From Verrucomicrobiaceae bacterium (GTDB lineage Bacteria; Verrucomicrobiota; Verrucomicrobiia; Opitutales; Intestinicryptomonadaceae): a DNA stretch of 64,000 nt. Shown piece after piece: positions 36,093 through 45,361 of this stretch (the stretch's first letter is position 1; the number at the start of each line of letters is the position of its first letter). The translations under genes and the position numbers were made by a program. A model generated the notes under the pieces. The model had not been told where the DNA came from and did not search any database. It saw only the letters and a program-made list of their open reading frames with translations. The DNA is taken from contig SUVO01000009.1 in assembly GCA_015061955.1 (NCBI GenBank), positions 51,031 through 115,030 of the forward strand, in the 5' to 3' direction.

Positions 36093-37388
36093 ATGAAAAA
36101 ATTAATAGTAATCTTGATAATAGTAGTTGGTGTAATAGCGGGATTGTATTTCGCTTTAGATGTAGAATCTTCTGAACCAATTAAATACAAAACAACGCAA
36201 GTTATGCGTGGCGATGTAATTAGAACAATCGAGGCAACTGGTACTGTTGAGCCTGAAGATTTGGTTGACGTTGGTGCACGCGTTTCTGGTGAAATTGTAT
36301 CGTTCGGTAAAGACCGAGCTGGCAAGGAAATCGACTTTGGTTCCATTGTCAAAGAAGGCGATTTGATGGCGTTAATCGACGATAAAATTCCACAAACAAA
36401 CTTTCAACAGGCTAAAGCTAATTTGCAACAGGCTAAAGCTAATTTGGCTCAGTCTAAGGCATCTTTGTTAGTTAGCGAAGCTGCGTTGCGTAAGGCTGAA
36501 CGCGACTGGCAACGTGCAAAGGCTTTGGGGGTTTCTGAAGCATTATCGCAGGCTACTTACGACGATTATTTGTCTACTTGGGAAAAATCGGTAGCAGAAG
36601 TAGAATCGGCTAAGGCAAAAATTCTTGCTGCCGAAGCTGCAATTTCGCACTCAGAGGCATCTCTCGAAACAGCAAAACGCAATCTTGAGTATTGCGTTAT
36701 TAAAGCGCCAGTTGATGGTGTTATTATTTCGCGTGAGGTAAATGTTGGTCAAACTGTGGTTTCGAGTATGAATGCTAGTAGTTTGTTCTTGTTGGCAAAA
36801 GACTTAAAGAAAATGGAAGTATGGGCATCGGTAAACGAAGCCGACATTGCTAATATTAAAAAGGGTCAACCAGTTGAATTTACAGTTGATGCACGTCCAA
36901 GAGAAAAATTTAAGGGTACTGTTGGTAAGGTTCGTTTGAATGCAACAATGTCGCAAAATGTTGTAACTTACGTTGTAGAAGTATTAACCGACAATTCAGA
37001 TGGTCGTTTGTTGCCTTATCTTACAGCTAATTTGAATTTTGAAGTAGAGCGTGTAAACGATACAATTTATGTACCTAATGCTGCTTTGCGTTGGCGACCA
37101 TCGGCGCAAGAAGAAGTTGTTGATGGTGTTGATTTAGCAACACTTCCACGTGGTCGTAGAGTATGGGTAAGTGCTGGCGAAGGTAAGGTTCGCCCGATTG
37201 ATGTAAAAGTATTGCTCAACAACGATACTGTAAGCGCAATAGAAGCATCTGATCTTAAAGATGGAACTGATGTAATTATTGGCGTTGAGCAAGTTGTAAA
37301 AAATAAATCGTCGGGTAGTTCAAATCCTTTTATGCCTAAGATGCCGACACGTCAAAAGTCGACAAACTCAGCAAAAGCCCCAAAATGA
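36093..37388 (+). CDS. MacA-like periplasmic adaptor (membrane fusion protein)
   Basis: 431 residues from ATG 36093, chosen for GGCGGAG five bases upstream; a TTG at 36078 is in frame. An N-terminal membrane anchor (LIVILIIVVGVIAGLYFAL) is followed by a lipoyl half (GDVIRTIEATGTVEPEDLVDV), a coiled-coil hairpin from about 100 to 200 rich in Ala/Lys/Gln, the second lipoyl half (YCVIKAPVDGVIISREVNVG), and beta-barrel and membrane-proximal domains. It would link the MacB-like ABC pump to the TolC-like channel. It overlaps the next gene by four bases. Confidence 0.88.
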   Translation: MKKLIVILIIVVGVIAGLYFALDVESSEPIKYKTTQVMRGDVIRTIEATGTVEPEDLVDVGARVSGEIVSFGKDRAGKEIDFGSIVKEGDLMALIDDKIPQTNFQQAKANLQQAKANLAQSKASLLVSEAALRKAERDWQRAKALGVSEALSQATYDDYLSTWEKSVAEVESAKAKILAAEAAISHSEASLETAKRNLEYCVIKAPVDGVIISREVNVGQTVVSSMNASSLFLLAKDLKKMEVWASVNEADIANIKKGQPVEFTVDARPREKFKGTVGKVRLNATMSQNVVTYVVEVLTDNSDGRLLPYLTANLNFEVERVNDTIYVPNAALRWRPSAQEEVVDGVDLATLPRGRRVWVSAGEGKVRPIDVKVLLNNDTVSAIEASDLKDGTDVIIGVEQVVKNKSSGSSNPFMPKMPTRQKSTNSAKAPK

Positions 37389-38083
37389 GCCTAATAACTT
37401 TAAAAGATATTTGTAAAACCTATTATATGGGCGATATTTCTCTGCCTGTGCTTAAGGGCGTATCGCTGTCTATTGGGCGAGGAGAAATGGTTGCTCTAAC
37501 AGGGGTTTCGGGTTCTGGTAAGAGTACATTGATGAACATACTTGGATGTTTAGACCGTCCTACGGGTGGCGAGTATTGGCTTGATGGTACCGAAATTTCA
37601 AAACTCGATAATGATGGCCGTGCCGATATTCGCAATAAAAAAATTGGTTTTGTTTTTCAAAATTTCAATTTGTTGGCACGAACAACTGCACTCGAAAATG
37701 TTATTATGCCATTGGGTTATACTGCGGCACATTTAAGTCAAAAACAAATGATTGAAGCTGGTAAGGCAATGCTTGAACGTGTCGGGTTAGCAGATAGAAT
37801 GGATCACGAGCCATCGCGATTGTCGGGTGGTCAACAGCAACGTGTTGCTATTGCTCGAGCGCTTGTAAATAAGCCACAAATTCTTTTTGCTGACGAGCCT
37901 ACGGGAAATCTCGATACGCGAATGAGCGATGAAATTATGCGTTTGTTTCGCGAGATTAACGAGAAAGAAGGCGTTACTATTGTTTTGGTTACTCACGAAA
38001 TGGACGTTGCCATGAGTGCCAAACGCATAATAAAACTTGTCGATGGCGAAATTGCTACCGATGAACTTGTGGAGGGCAGATAA
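37385..38083 (+). CDS. MacB-type ABC transporter ATPase
   Basis: 232 residues. Walker A GVSGSGKST, signature LSGGQQQR, Walker B ILFADEPTGNLD and switch His in LVTHEMDVA place it in the LolD/MacB/FtsE type. In E. coli MacB this domain is fused to the permease; here they are separate genes that overlap by one base (TAATG). It begins inside the adaptor gene (ATGA). It powers macrolide, peptide or lipoprotein-like substrate export; the substrate is unknown. Confidence 0.9.
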   Translation: MSLITLKDICKTYYMGDISLPVLKGVSLSIGRGEMVALTGVSGSGKSTLMNILGCLDRPTGGEYWLDGTEISKLDNDGRADIRNKKIGFVFQNFNLLARTTALENVIMPLGYTAAHLSQKQMIEAGKAMLERVGLADRMDHEPSRLSGGQQQRVAIARALVNKPQILFADEPTGNLDTRMSDEIMRLFREINEKEGVTIVLVTHEMDVAMSAKRIIKLVDGEIATDELVEGR

Positions 38084-39432
38084 TGAAGAAATATCGTCTT
38101 ATAAAATCTGCGTTAATTTCTATTTGTAGAAATCCTACTCGAACAATACTTACAACTTTAGGTATTGTTATTGGTATTTCTTCGGTTATTGCTCTAATGG
38201 AAATTGGTAATGGTGCCAGTGAAGTTTTAGCTAAGAATTTTGCTGAAATGGGTGCAAATACATTGCGTGTATTTCCAGGCTCTATAATCCGAGGTGGTGT
38301 AAATTCTGGCACAGCTGCACGTGCAAACTTAACTATAAAAGACTTAAACGCAATATTGCGTAATTGTCCGAGTGTTGAAAAGGGAACTCCGTTTTTGTCG
38401 GTTCGTGGTCAAGTTGTGTATGGTGGTAAAAACTGGAATCCTTATTTCATAAGTGGTGCAAACGAAGATTATTTTGAAATTGCAGGCAGAAAAGTTGAGG
38501 AAGGTGAGCCATTTACAGCAATGCACGTTCGCCGAGGTTCAAAAGTTTGCTTAGTTGGTGAAACTATTGTAAGAGAGCTTTATGGTGGGGAAAGTCCAGT
38601 TGGCAAAGATTTGCGTATTCAAAATGTAGTTTTTAAGGTTATAGGTGTTCTGAAAGCAAAAGGAGCAAATATGATGGGTATGGACCAAGATGACTGTGTT
38701 ATTGCACCTTGGACTGCTGTTCGTATGCGCTTGCGTGGTGCAGGTAGTACATCGTTAAGTTCTGCTGGTACTACAACTACGGTAGAATCTTCTACTGCTG
38801 CAACCGATACTTATGTTGGTAGTGTTTCGTTATATGCACCTAAGTTGCCCAATATGCCTCCTGTGCGTTTTGGTAATGTAGATAGTTTCTTGCTATCAGC
38901 AGTATCAGCAGATGCTGTTTATAAGGCAATAAACGAGGTTGCTTTAACTTTGAGAGAATCGCATAAACTTGATGATTCGGTAGATGACGACTTTAGAATA
39001 AGAGCTATGGCAGAATTTGCCGATATGTTAAAATCGTCAACTAAAACTACAACAAATTTGTTATTGTGCGTAGCATTGATATCGCTTGTAGTTGGAGGTG
39101 TTGGTATTATGAATATTATGTTGGTTTCGGTTACCGAGAGAACGCGTGAAATTGGTTTACGTATGGCTGTTGGTGCGCGTGGTAGCGATATTCTAAAACA
39201 ATTCTTGATTGAATCAATTGTAATTTGTTTAGTGGGTGGTATAATAGGTATTTTTGCAGGACATGCGTTTTCGTTGTTGATGTCGCATTTTATGGGGTGG
39301 CCAGTGGCAGTTTCGTATGTGGCAATTGTTATATCGTTTGGTGTATCTGCTTTAGTTGGTATAGTTTTCGGATATTATCCAGCTTGGAAGGCAGCACGTT
39401 TAGATCCAATAGAAGCTTTGCGTTATGAATAA
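38083..39432 (+). CDS. MacB-type ABC transporter permease
   Basis: 449 residues. The first membrane helix (residues 18-40, TILTTLGIVIGISSVIAL) is followed by a large periplasmic MacB_PCD domain (to about 315), then three C-terminal membrane segments of the FtsX type with VGGVGIMNIMLVSVTERTRE and EIGLRMAVGARGSDIL. The Ser/Thr-rich insertion AGSTSLSSAGTTTTVESST near residue 225 is unusual. It overlaps the ATPase gene and the outer-membrane gene (8 bases). Confidence 0.9.
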   Translation: MKKYRLIKSALISICRNPTRTILTTLGIVIGISSVIALMEIGNGASEVLAKNFAEMGANTLRVFPGSIIRGGVNSGTAARANLTIKDLNAILRNCPSVEKGTPFLSVRGQVVYGGKNWNPYFISGANEDYFEIAGRKVEEGEPFTAMHVRRGSKVCLVGETIVRELYGGESPVGKDLRIQNVVFKVIGVLKAKGANMMGMDQDDCVIAPWTAVRMRLRGAGSTSLSSAGTTTTVESSTAATDTYVGSVSLYAPKLPNMPPVRFGNVDSFLLSAVSADAVYKAINEVALTLRESHKLDDSVDDDFRIRAMAEFADMLKSSTKTTTNLLLCVALISLVVGGVGIMNIMLVSVTERTREIGLRMAVGARGSDILKQFLIESIVICLVGGIIGIFAGHAFSLLMSHFMGWPVAVSYVAIVISFGVSALVGIVFGYYPAWKAARLDPIEALRYE

Positions 39433-40822
39433 GTTTTCAAAAATATTATCGTTTTTACCAATGGTTGTGTTGTCGGGATGTATGGCAGGTCCTGATTTTG
39501 AAAAACCAGAGTATCAATATAATAAGCAATTTAGTCAGTTGCAATCGGCTGAAGTACTCAAGCAAAATCAACAAAAGCTCACTAAGGAGAATTTGGTTGA
39601 TTGGTGGAAGCTTTTTGGCGATGATAATTTAACATGGTTGATTGAAGAAGCGTTGAGATCGAATTTTGATCTCGAAACAGCACGTGCTCGTGTTGAACAG
39701 GCAAAGGCTGCGTTGTCGATTAAAAAGAGTGGATTGTGGCCTAGTGCCGATTTAAATGCTTCTGCAAATGTTGGTGCGCGTCCACTCGACACTCATTTGT
39801 CGGATAATTATGGTGCAGGTGCTGGAGTATCTTGGGAAATAGATATTTTTGGTGGTATACGCCGATCTATCGAAGTTTCGGAGGCTGATTATAAGGCTGC
39901 TTTAGCCGATAGCGTTGCTATTCGTGTGAAGATTGTTGCCGATGTAGCGCAAGCTTATTTTCAGTACAGAGCTTATCAGATTGAATTGCGTATTACTCGC
40001 GACAATTTAAAAACACAACGCAAAACATACGATATTACAAAACAGCGAAAAGCTAACGGTTTTGTTTCGCAGTTAGATGTTGTTAGAGCCGCAGCAGAAG
40101 TGGCAAGTACAAACTCGCAACTGCCTCAGATTGAAATGAATATGAAGTTGGCGCTGAATGCGTTAGAGCTTTTAGTTGGCGTTCCTTCGGGTTCTCTAAA
40201 GGGTAGATTGGCAAACGAAACGCCATTGCCAAAGTTAGAATCGTTTATTCCAGTTGGAGTTCCTGCACAACTTATAGAGCGTCGTCCAGACATAATTATG
40301 GCAGAACACAAAATACATTCTGCAGTTGCATCGGTGGGCGAAGCTAAAGCTGAGTTTTATCCAAAATTTTCCATAACAGGTACAATTTCTTACGATACTC
40401 CACAAATTGGTAATATGTTCAGTAATCAATATGGATCGTGGGCTGTTGGTCCTAAGGCAAGTTGGAATATATTTCAAGCAGGGAAAACTGTTGCAAATGT
40501 AAAATTGAAAGAGGCTGTTGTAAAAGAAGCTAAAATTTCTTGGCAAGCGAAAGTCTTTACTGCTATTAAAGAGGTTGAAGATTCGCTTGTTTCGGCATCG
40601 AAAGAACGTGAACGTATAGAGCTTATAAATACGCTTGTAAATGATAATCAGAAGGCTTTTGAATTGTCTAAAACTCTTTATTCGGCTGGTGAAATTGAGT
40701 TCTTAGATTTGTTGGTTGCTCAGCGTGCATTGTTAAATTCGCAACAGAGTCAAGTGGCATCAAGAGTTAAGTTTGTAAATAATATAGTGTCGCTTTACAA
40801 GGCTCTTGGTGGAGGTTATTAA
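39425..40822 (+). CDS. TolC/NodT-family outer-membrane efflux lipoprotein
   Basis: 465 residues. The lipobox is VVLSGC with Cys19, and AGPDFEKPEYQ is the standard NodT/OprM-like N-terminus. Two OEP repeats are recognisable: LVDWWKLFGDDNLTWLIEEA, and RRPDIIMAEHKIHSAVASVG. It would form the outer-membrane channel for the MacAB-like pump encoded just upstream; its ATG overlaps the permease end by 8 bases. A terminator follows. Confidence 0.92.
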   Translation: MNKFSKILSFLPMVVLSGCMAGPDFEKPEYQYNKQFSQLQSAEVLKQNQQKLTKENLVDWWKLFGDDNLTWLIEEALRSNFDLETARARVEQAKAALSIKKSGLWPSADLNASANVGARPLDTHLSDNYGAGAGVSWEIDIFGGIRRSIEVSEADYKAALADSVAIRVKIVADVAQAYFQYRAYQIELRITRDNLKTQRKTYDITKQRKANGFVSQLDVVRAAAEVASTNSQLPQIEMNMKLALNALELLVGVPSGSLKGRLANETPLPKLESFIPVGVPAQLIERRPDIIMAEHKIHSAVASVGEAKAEFYPKFSITGTISYDTPQIGNMFSNQYGSWAVGPKASWNIFQAGKTVANVKLKEAVVKEAKISWQAKVFTAIKEVEDSLVSASKERERIELINTLVNDNQKAFELSKTLYSAGEIEFLDLLVAQRALLNSQQSQVASRVKFVNNIVSLYKALGGGY

Positions 40823-40841
40823 TTTAGTCATAGTCTTATAT

Positions 40842-40880
40842 AAAACGATGTCGTCAAATTAAAGGGCATCGTTTTTTTTT
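40842..40880 (+). terminator. Intrinsic terminator of the efflux operon
   Basis: AAAACGATG (40842-40850) pairs with CATCGTTTT (40867-40875), loop 16 bases, followed by a T run to 40880. Confidence 0.8.
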
Positions 40881-40888
40881 GATTATTC

Positions 40889-40954
40889 TTGACGTTTAAA
40901 ATTTTAAGGGTAGGATGTCTTGTGTAAATAAATTTGGCGTATTGCCAAAGGAGG
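40889..40954 (+). promoter_or_regulatory. Promoter, palindrome and isolated Shine-Dalgarno-like element
   Basis: TTGACG (40889-40894), a 16-base spacer and TAGGAT (40911-40916) form a promoter. Downstream, TTTGGC (40933-40938) / GCCAAA (40944-40949) is a perfect 6-bp inverted repeat around GTATT. It runs into AAAGGAGG (40947-40954), a near-perfect Shine-Dalgarno sequence 34 bases before the ATG at 40989, too far for normal initiation. No ATG, GTG or TTG lies at a usable distance. Possible roles are operator, mRNA-stabilising SD or ribosome standby. Confidence 0.5.
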
Positions 40955-40988
40955 AAACAATAAACTTATAACACAATAACCAGAAATT

Positions 40989-42794
40989 ATGATAAAAAAA
41001 ATATTATTTAGTTCGGTAGCTTTGGTTTTGGCATTGTCGGCTTTTGCTTTCGAAAATGCAACAATCCGCATTATAAAACCAAAATCGAATGTTCAGACAA
41101 AACAAATTAAAATGCAGGAAATTGAAAAGGGCGTGTACAGAGCTGTTGTACCAGTTCGCGATATTCCACGCGATGCTCTTTATGTAGATATTATTCCAGA
41201 AGCTGCAAAAGCTAAAAAGGGCGAAGAGGGTTTCTATGTAATGCCCGATGGCTCGTATATCGATTTTTCAATTGATAAGGGTAAATATTCTTCAAAGCGT
41301 ATAATTAAGCTCATGGGCTTTAAAACTCCACGAGGCTCGGCAGCAGTTATTGCAAAGGGTATGAATCTTGAATGCAATGCAACAGTTAAAGTTGAAAATG
41401 GAAATTACGAATTGTTTACTCGTTATGATATTCAAGGTATTTTGTCAGACCCATACGAAGATATCGTAATCGACTACTACAAGCTTGAAGGCGATAAAGC
41501 TAACTATTCTGAAATGGCAAAAGTTTATCGCAAATGGCAATTAGATAGAGGCGAAGTAAAACCTTTAAAAGAACGTGTAAAGGGCAATAAAACTTTGGAA
41601 AATTCGGTAAATTCAATTTTCGTAAAAGTAAAGTTCTCAACTCGTGTTCGTCGTGGTGTTCCACGCGAAAAGTGGGCAGATATTCCAATGACAGTTCAAT
41701 ACACATTTGAAGAAGGTCGTCAGGCAATGACACGCATGCATGAAGCTGGAATGAAAGATATTGAATTTTGCTTCACAGGTTGGCAAAAAGGTGGTCATGA
41801 TGGTCCATATCCTGACTTGTTCCCAATTCCAGAAGAACTCGGTGGCGAAAAGGGTATGATTGAAACTGTTGAGCTCGGCAAGAAATATGGCTTCCAAATG
41901 ACAGTTCACGGCAATAATCACGACTTAGTAAAAAGCTCAGTTCGTTATAATAGCAAAGACGTAAGTTGGGATAACAAGGGCAATGAATTTAAGTATACAA
42001 TTCTCCCAGGTGGACAGGTTTACTTTACATGCTATCAAGTTGTTCATGACCGTTGGCTCGATGAAGATATCGAAGGTATCAAACGTTTGGGTATTACAGG
42101 TACACAACATATCGACGTAACAACAGCACGTCCACCAAACCCATGTTGCAATCCTCTCCACCCAGCAAATAGAAAAGAACAAGCTGAATGGCAGCGCAAA
42201 GTTTCGCAGAAGTTTAAAGACCATTTTGGTGGTTATAGTTCGGAGGCTGGTTTCGACCATATCGCTGGCGTAACCGACTATGTTCTCTATGTAAATTGGA
42301 CTGGTGGCGATTTGTATCACAAGAATATTGTTAAAAAGGTTGTTCCAATTTGGGAATTGGTTTATCACGGAATTATCCTCAGTGGTAGCCCATTCTATGG
42401 AACAATGGATGCTACATACGAACGAGAAAACGAAATGTTCTCCGACTCGAATAAATCGTATACATATATCAAAACTCCAGCAAACCGTCGTTTGAAAGTG
42501 TTTGAATTTGGTAGCCGTCCAACATTCTATTACATCGATTACAAGGCTAAAGATTATACTCCAATGAAGAAGATGTACGACGACTATATGAAACTTCGTC
42601 ACCTCCAGTACGAGTTCATGGAAAGCCATGAAGAGCTTGCACAAGATGTCTTCTTGGTAAAGTATTCAGATGGTTCAGAAATGATATTCAATTATCGCAC
42701 AACACCATTTGAATATCGTGGCAGAATTGTAAAAGCAAAAGAATTTGAGTTGTATAACCCATCGTTGCTCGATAAGATTGTAAACTTGTTCTAA
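40989..42794 (+). CDS. Exported DUF5696-like putative glycoside hydrolase
   Basis: 601 residues with a signal peptide (FSSVALVLALSAFAF). The N-terminal third is beta-rich. The central part looks like a TIM barrel: MKDIEFCFTGWQKGGHDGPY, YGFQMTVHGNNHD, GTQHIDVTTARPPNPCC, FGGYSSEAGFDHIAGV. This organisation resembles DUF5696 and GH101-related proteins, in which GHD...YP motifs occur, but assignment by eye is tentative and no catalytic residue can be named. A paralogue is encoded at 46786 with colinear motifs. It is probably periplasmic or secreted and acts on host or dietary glycans. Confidence 0.6.
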   Translation: MIKKILFSSVALVLALSAFAFENATIRIIKPKSNVQTKQIKMQEIEKGVYRAVVPVRDIPRDALYVDIIPEAAKAKKGEEGFYVMPDGSYIDFSIDKGKYSSKRIIKLMGFKTPRGSAAVIAKGMNLECNATVKVENGNYELFTRYDIQGILSDPYEDIVIDYYKLEGDKANYSEMAKVYRKWQLDRGEVKPLKERVKGNKTLENSVNSIFVKVKFSTRVRRGVPREKWADIPMTVQYTFEEGRQAMTRMHEAGMKDIEFCFTGWQKGGHDGPYPDLFPIPEELGGEKGMIETVELGKKYGFQMTVHGNNHDLVKSSVRYNSKDVSWDNKGNEFKYTILPGGQVYFTCYQVVHDRWLDEDIEGIKRLGITGTQHIDVTTARPPNPCCNPLHPANRKEQAEWQRKVSQKFKDHFGGYSSEAGFDHIAGVTDYVLYVNWTGGDLYHKNIVKKVVPIWELVYHGIILSGSPFYGTMDATYERENEMFSDSNKSYTYIKTPANRRLKVFEFGSRPTFYYIDYKAKDYTPMKKMYDDYMKLRHLQYEFMESHEELAQDVFLVKYSDGSEMIFNYRTTPFEYRGRIVKAKEFELYNPSLLDKIVNLF

Positions 42795-42813
42795 TAAAAT
42801 TTATATAGTTAAC

Positions 42814-42897
42814 AAAAAAGGTGCATTCGTGAATGCACCTTTTTTAAGCAATATTCTCGTAAAAAAAGCAGTTGTAAGAATCTTACAACTGCTTTTT
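42814..42897. terminator. Pair of strong terminators between convergent genes
   Basis: The first is a 15-bp perfect stem 42814-42828 / 42831-42845 (GGTGCATTC arms) suited to the plus-strand gene. The second is a 17-bp perfect stem 42863-42879 / 42881-42897 (GCAGTTGTAAGA arms) with A and T tracts on both sides, suited to dxs on the minus strand. Confidence 0.88.
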
Positions 42898-42920
42898 GTT
42901 TTTGCTAAATTTTTTATAAA

Positions 42921-44786
42921 TTATAAGAGGGCTTTTACCTTTTCTATAATTTGTTCTCTGCCCAATCCGAACTGATTACGCAATGTAGCAACATCAGTTC
43001 CGTGAGGTATGTATTTGTCGGGCCAAGCAATTATTTCAAGTTTGTTTTTCTTATTGTTTTCTATTAAGCATTCAGCTACTGCTGAACCAAAGCCACCCAT
43101 TTTTACATGGTCTTCAAGCGTTACTATTGCAACGTTTTCATCGGCATGTTTTAACAACAATTCTGTATCTAATGGCTTTACAAAGCGTGCGTCTACTACG
43201 CCAACTTCAACGCCACACTCGGCTTTTATTGCGTCGGCTGTAATAATTGCTTCTTTTACCATATTGCCAAGTGCCCAAATGCAGATTTTACCATCAGATT
43301 TTCTCAGTTCTTTAGCCTTGCCAATTTCAAGCATTGCTGGTGTTTGTTTAATTTCAACACCTTCTGCTTTTCCACGTGGGTACCTTATAAATGCTGGGAT
43401 TTTTGCTTGGATTGATGTCCAGAGCATATCGGTAAGTTCGTCTTCATTCGATGGTTGCATAATTACAGCATTAGGTAATGAACGTAAGAACGAAATATCG
43501 AACAAGCCGTGATGTGTTGCACCATCGTTAGGACTTAATCCAGCTCTATCCATACAGAAAACAACTGGAAGATTCTGCAAACATACATCGTGCATTGCAC
43601 AGTCGTAGGCACGTTGCATAAATGTTGAATATATTGCAACCACAGGTTTTACATTGTTGCAAGCAAGTCCTGCAGCAAATACAGCGGCGTGTTCTTCGGC
43701 TATTCCTACATCATAAAATTGCGATGGCAGTTCTTTCTTCAAAAACGACATACCTGTTCCTGATGCCATAGCAGCAGTAATACCAACAATCTTTTTATCA
43801 TTTTGAGCAAATTTCAATAAGGCTTTACCAAATACATCTTGATAATTTGGAATAGATTTATCGTTCGACAACGATTCACCAGTTTCAGTGTTGTATGGCG
43901 ATGCTCCATGAAACTTTTCAGGATTTTTTTCTGCAACAGGCAATCCTTTACCTTTTTTGGTAACTATATGTAACAAAATTGGTTTGTTTGCATTTTTGCA
44001 GTATTGAAGATATCGTTCTAGTGTTGGAATATCGTGTCCATCAATAGGACCAATATAGAGCATTCCAACGTTTTCAAATACTGATGATGGTAAAACTAAG
44101 CTTTTTACCTTTTCGTGTAATTTTTCGTTTGCAATAACAGCTGAATCGCCAACAACTTTTTTGAGAAACTCGTTCATATCGTTGTATAGGCGATTGTAAT
44201 ATGGATTTGTAATTATGTTGTTTAAGTGCTTTGAAATAGCACCAACGTTTTTAGCAATCGACATTTTATTGTCGTTCAAAACAACTATCATTTTCTTAGT
44301 TGTTGTTGATATGTTGTTTAAAGCTTCTAACGAAACACCATTTGTCAATGCTGCGTCGCCAACAACAGCAATTACGTTTTCCGATGTTTCATTACGGTCG
44401 CGTGCAGCGGCAAAGCCCAATGCTGCCGATAATGCAGTTCCAGCGTGTCCTGCACCAAAGGCATCGTGTTCACTTTCGCCTCTATTACAAAAACCACTAA
44501 TACCACCTGTCTGACGCAAGTTTTGGAAATGTTCGTTGTTTCTTCCAGTCAAGAGCTTATGAGTATAGCATTGATGCGATACATCAAATATAATTTTGTC
44601 TTTAGGTGTATTGAATACTCTATGTAATGCAATGCTGAGTTCTATTACACCTAAATTAGGGCTCACGTGGCCACCTTTTTGCGAAGTTACAGAAATTATT
44701 TCGTTTCTGATTTCTTCAGCCAACTGAGGTAATTGGTTTGCAGGTAATTTTTTTAAATCTTCTGGGGAATGTATGTCGTTAAGCAT
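42921..44786 (-). CDS. dxs: 1-deoxy-D-xylulose-5-phosphate synthase
   Basis: 621 residues, the normal length. Thiamine diphosphate binding: VVGDAALTNGVSLEALNN with GDAA...N, preceded by GAGHAGTALSAALGFA. The transketolase pyrimidine-binding domain has DVGIAEEHAAVFAAGLA with the catalytic Glu, and FCMDRAGLSPNDGATHHG follows. The C-terminal domain is complete (PHGTDVATLRNQFGL). It condenses pyruvate and glyceraldehyde 3-phosphate in the first step of the MEP isoprenoid pathway. It is 24 bases downstream of xseB; the common partner ispA is not present between them. Confidence 0.95.
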   Translation of the reverse strand: MLNDIHSPEDLKKLPANQLPQLAEEIRNEIISVTSQKGGHVSPNLGVIELSIALHRVFNTPKDKIIFDVSHQCYTHKLLTGRNNEHFQNLRQTGGISGFCNRGESEHDAFGAGHAGTALSAALGFAAARDRNETSENVIAVVGDAALTNGVSLEALNNISTTTKKMIVVLNDNKMSIAKNVGAISKHLNNIITNPYYNRLYNDMNEFLKKVVGDSAVIANEKLHEKVKSLVLPSSVFENVGMLYIGPIDGHDIPTLERYLQYCKNANKPILLHIVTKKGKGLPVAEKNPEKFHGASPYNTETGESLSNDKSIPNYQDVFGKALLKFAQNDKKIVGITAAMASGTGMSFLKKELPSQFYDVGIAEEHAAVFAAGLACNNVKPVVAIYSTFMQRAYDCAMHDVCLQNLPVVFCMDRAGLSPNDGATHHGLFDISFLRSLPNAVIMQPSNEDELTDMLWTSIQAKIPAFIRYPRGKAEGVEIKQTPAMLEIGKAKELRKSDGKICIWALGNMVKEAIITADAIKAECGVEVGVVDARFVKPLDTELLLKHADENVAIVTLEDHVKMGGFGSAVAECLIENNKKNKLEIIAWPDKYIPHGTDVATLRNQFGLGREQIIEKVKALL

Positions 44787-44810
44787 ATTAAGTACCCTTT
44801 AAAAGTTGCT

Positions 44811-45041
44811 TTATTGAGCTTCTATATCGAATGGTTCTGCGATATCTCCATCAATTTTACTAATTCTCAATTCTGCATCATCGAGCTTCTTTTTACAAAT
44901 ATCGAGGCATTCCTTAGCACGTTCGTATTTGGTTATAGACGCATCTAAACTTAAACTTCCACTTTCCATTTCAGCGAGAAGTTTTTCAAGTTCTTCCAAG
45001 ATTTTTTCAAACTCTGGTTCGTTTTTATTTTTTGAAGCCAT
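44811..45041 (-). CDS. xseB: Exodeoxyribonuclease VII small subunit
   Basis: 76 residues. FEKILEELEKLLAEMESGSL and SLDASITKYERAKECLDICK are the conserved helical segments of XseB, and the gene order xseB-dxs is common in bacteria. The subunit binds XseA to form the nuclease that degrades single-stranded DNA to oligonucleotides. xseA is not in this window. Confidence 0.9.
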   Translation of the reverse strand: MASKNKNEPEFEKILEELEKLLAEMESGSLSLDASITKYERAKECLDICKKKLDDAELRISKIDGDIAEPFDIEAQ

Positions 45042-45361
45042 TATTAAAAAACAAGTCTTTCACATATATATAAATTTTGCAAGTTATTTTAAATATTATT
45101 AGGTAACCTTTTTTACATAAAAAGCAGTAAATTATTTTGTGCTTTAAGGGGGAATATTTTTGAACGCATTTTTTTTGAAACATTTTGTTGTTTGGGGATG
45201 TCGAATAAATAAAAATGAAAGGGCGTTTTTTTAGTAATATATTATAAAATAAAAAGATAAATCACTTAAAATTGAATTTTTTGCTGGACTTTTATTTTTT
45301 AATATGTCTTATTACACAATAAGGTGGTTTACAACTATCACAGAATTGTAGAAAGAATATC
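45042..45361. other. 320-base AT-rich divergent intergenic region
   Basis: No reading frame of note. It must contain the divergent promoters of xseB-dxs and the nucleoside-phosphorylase-like gene. For the plus strand TTGCTG (45281-45286), 16 bases, TATGTC (45303-45308) is a weak candidate. AAGGTGG at 45321-45327 is a Shine-Dalgarno-like element 34 bases before the ATG. G-rich AAGGGGGAAT lies near 45146. Confidence 0.5.
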
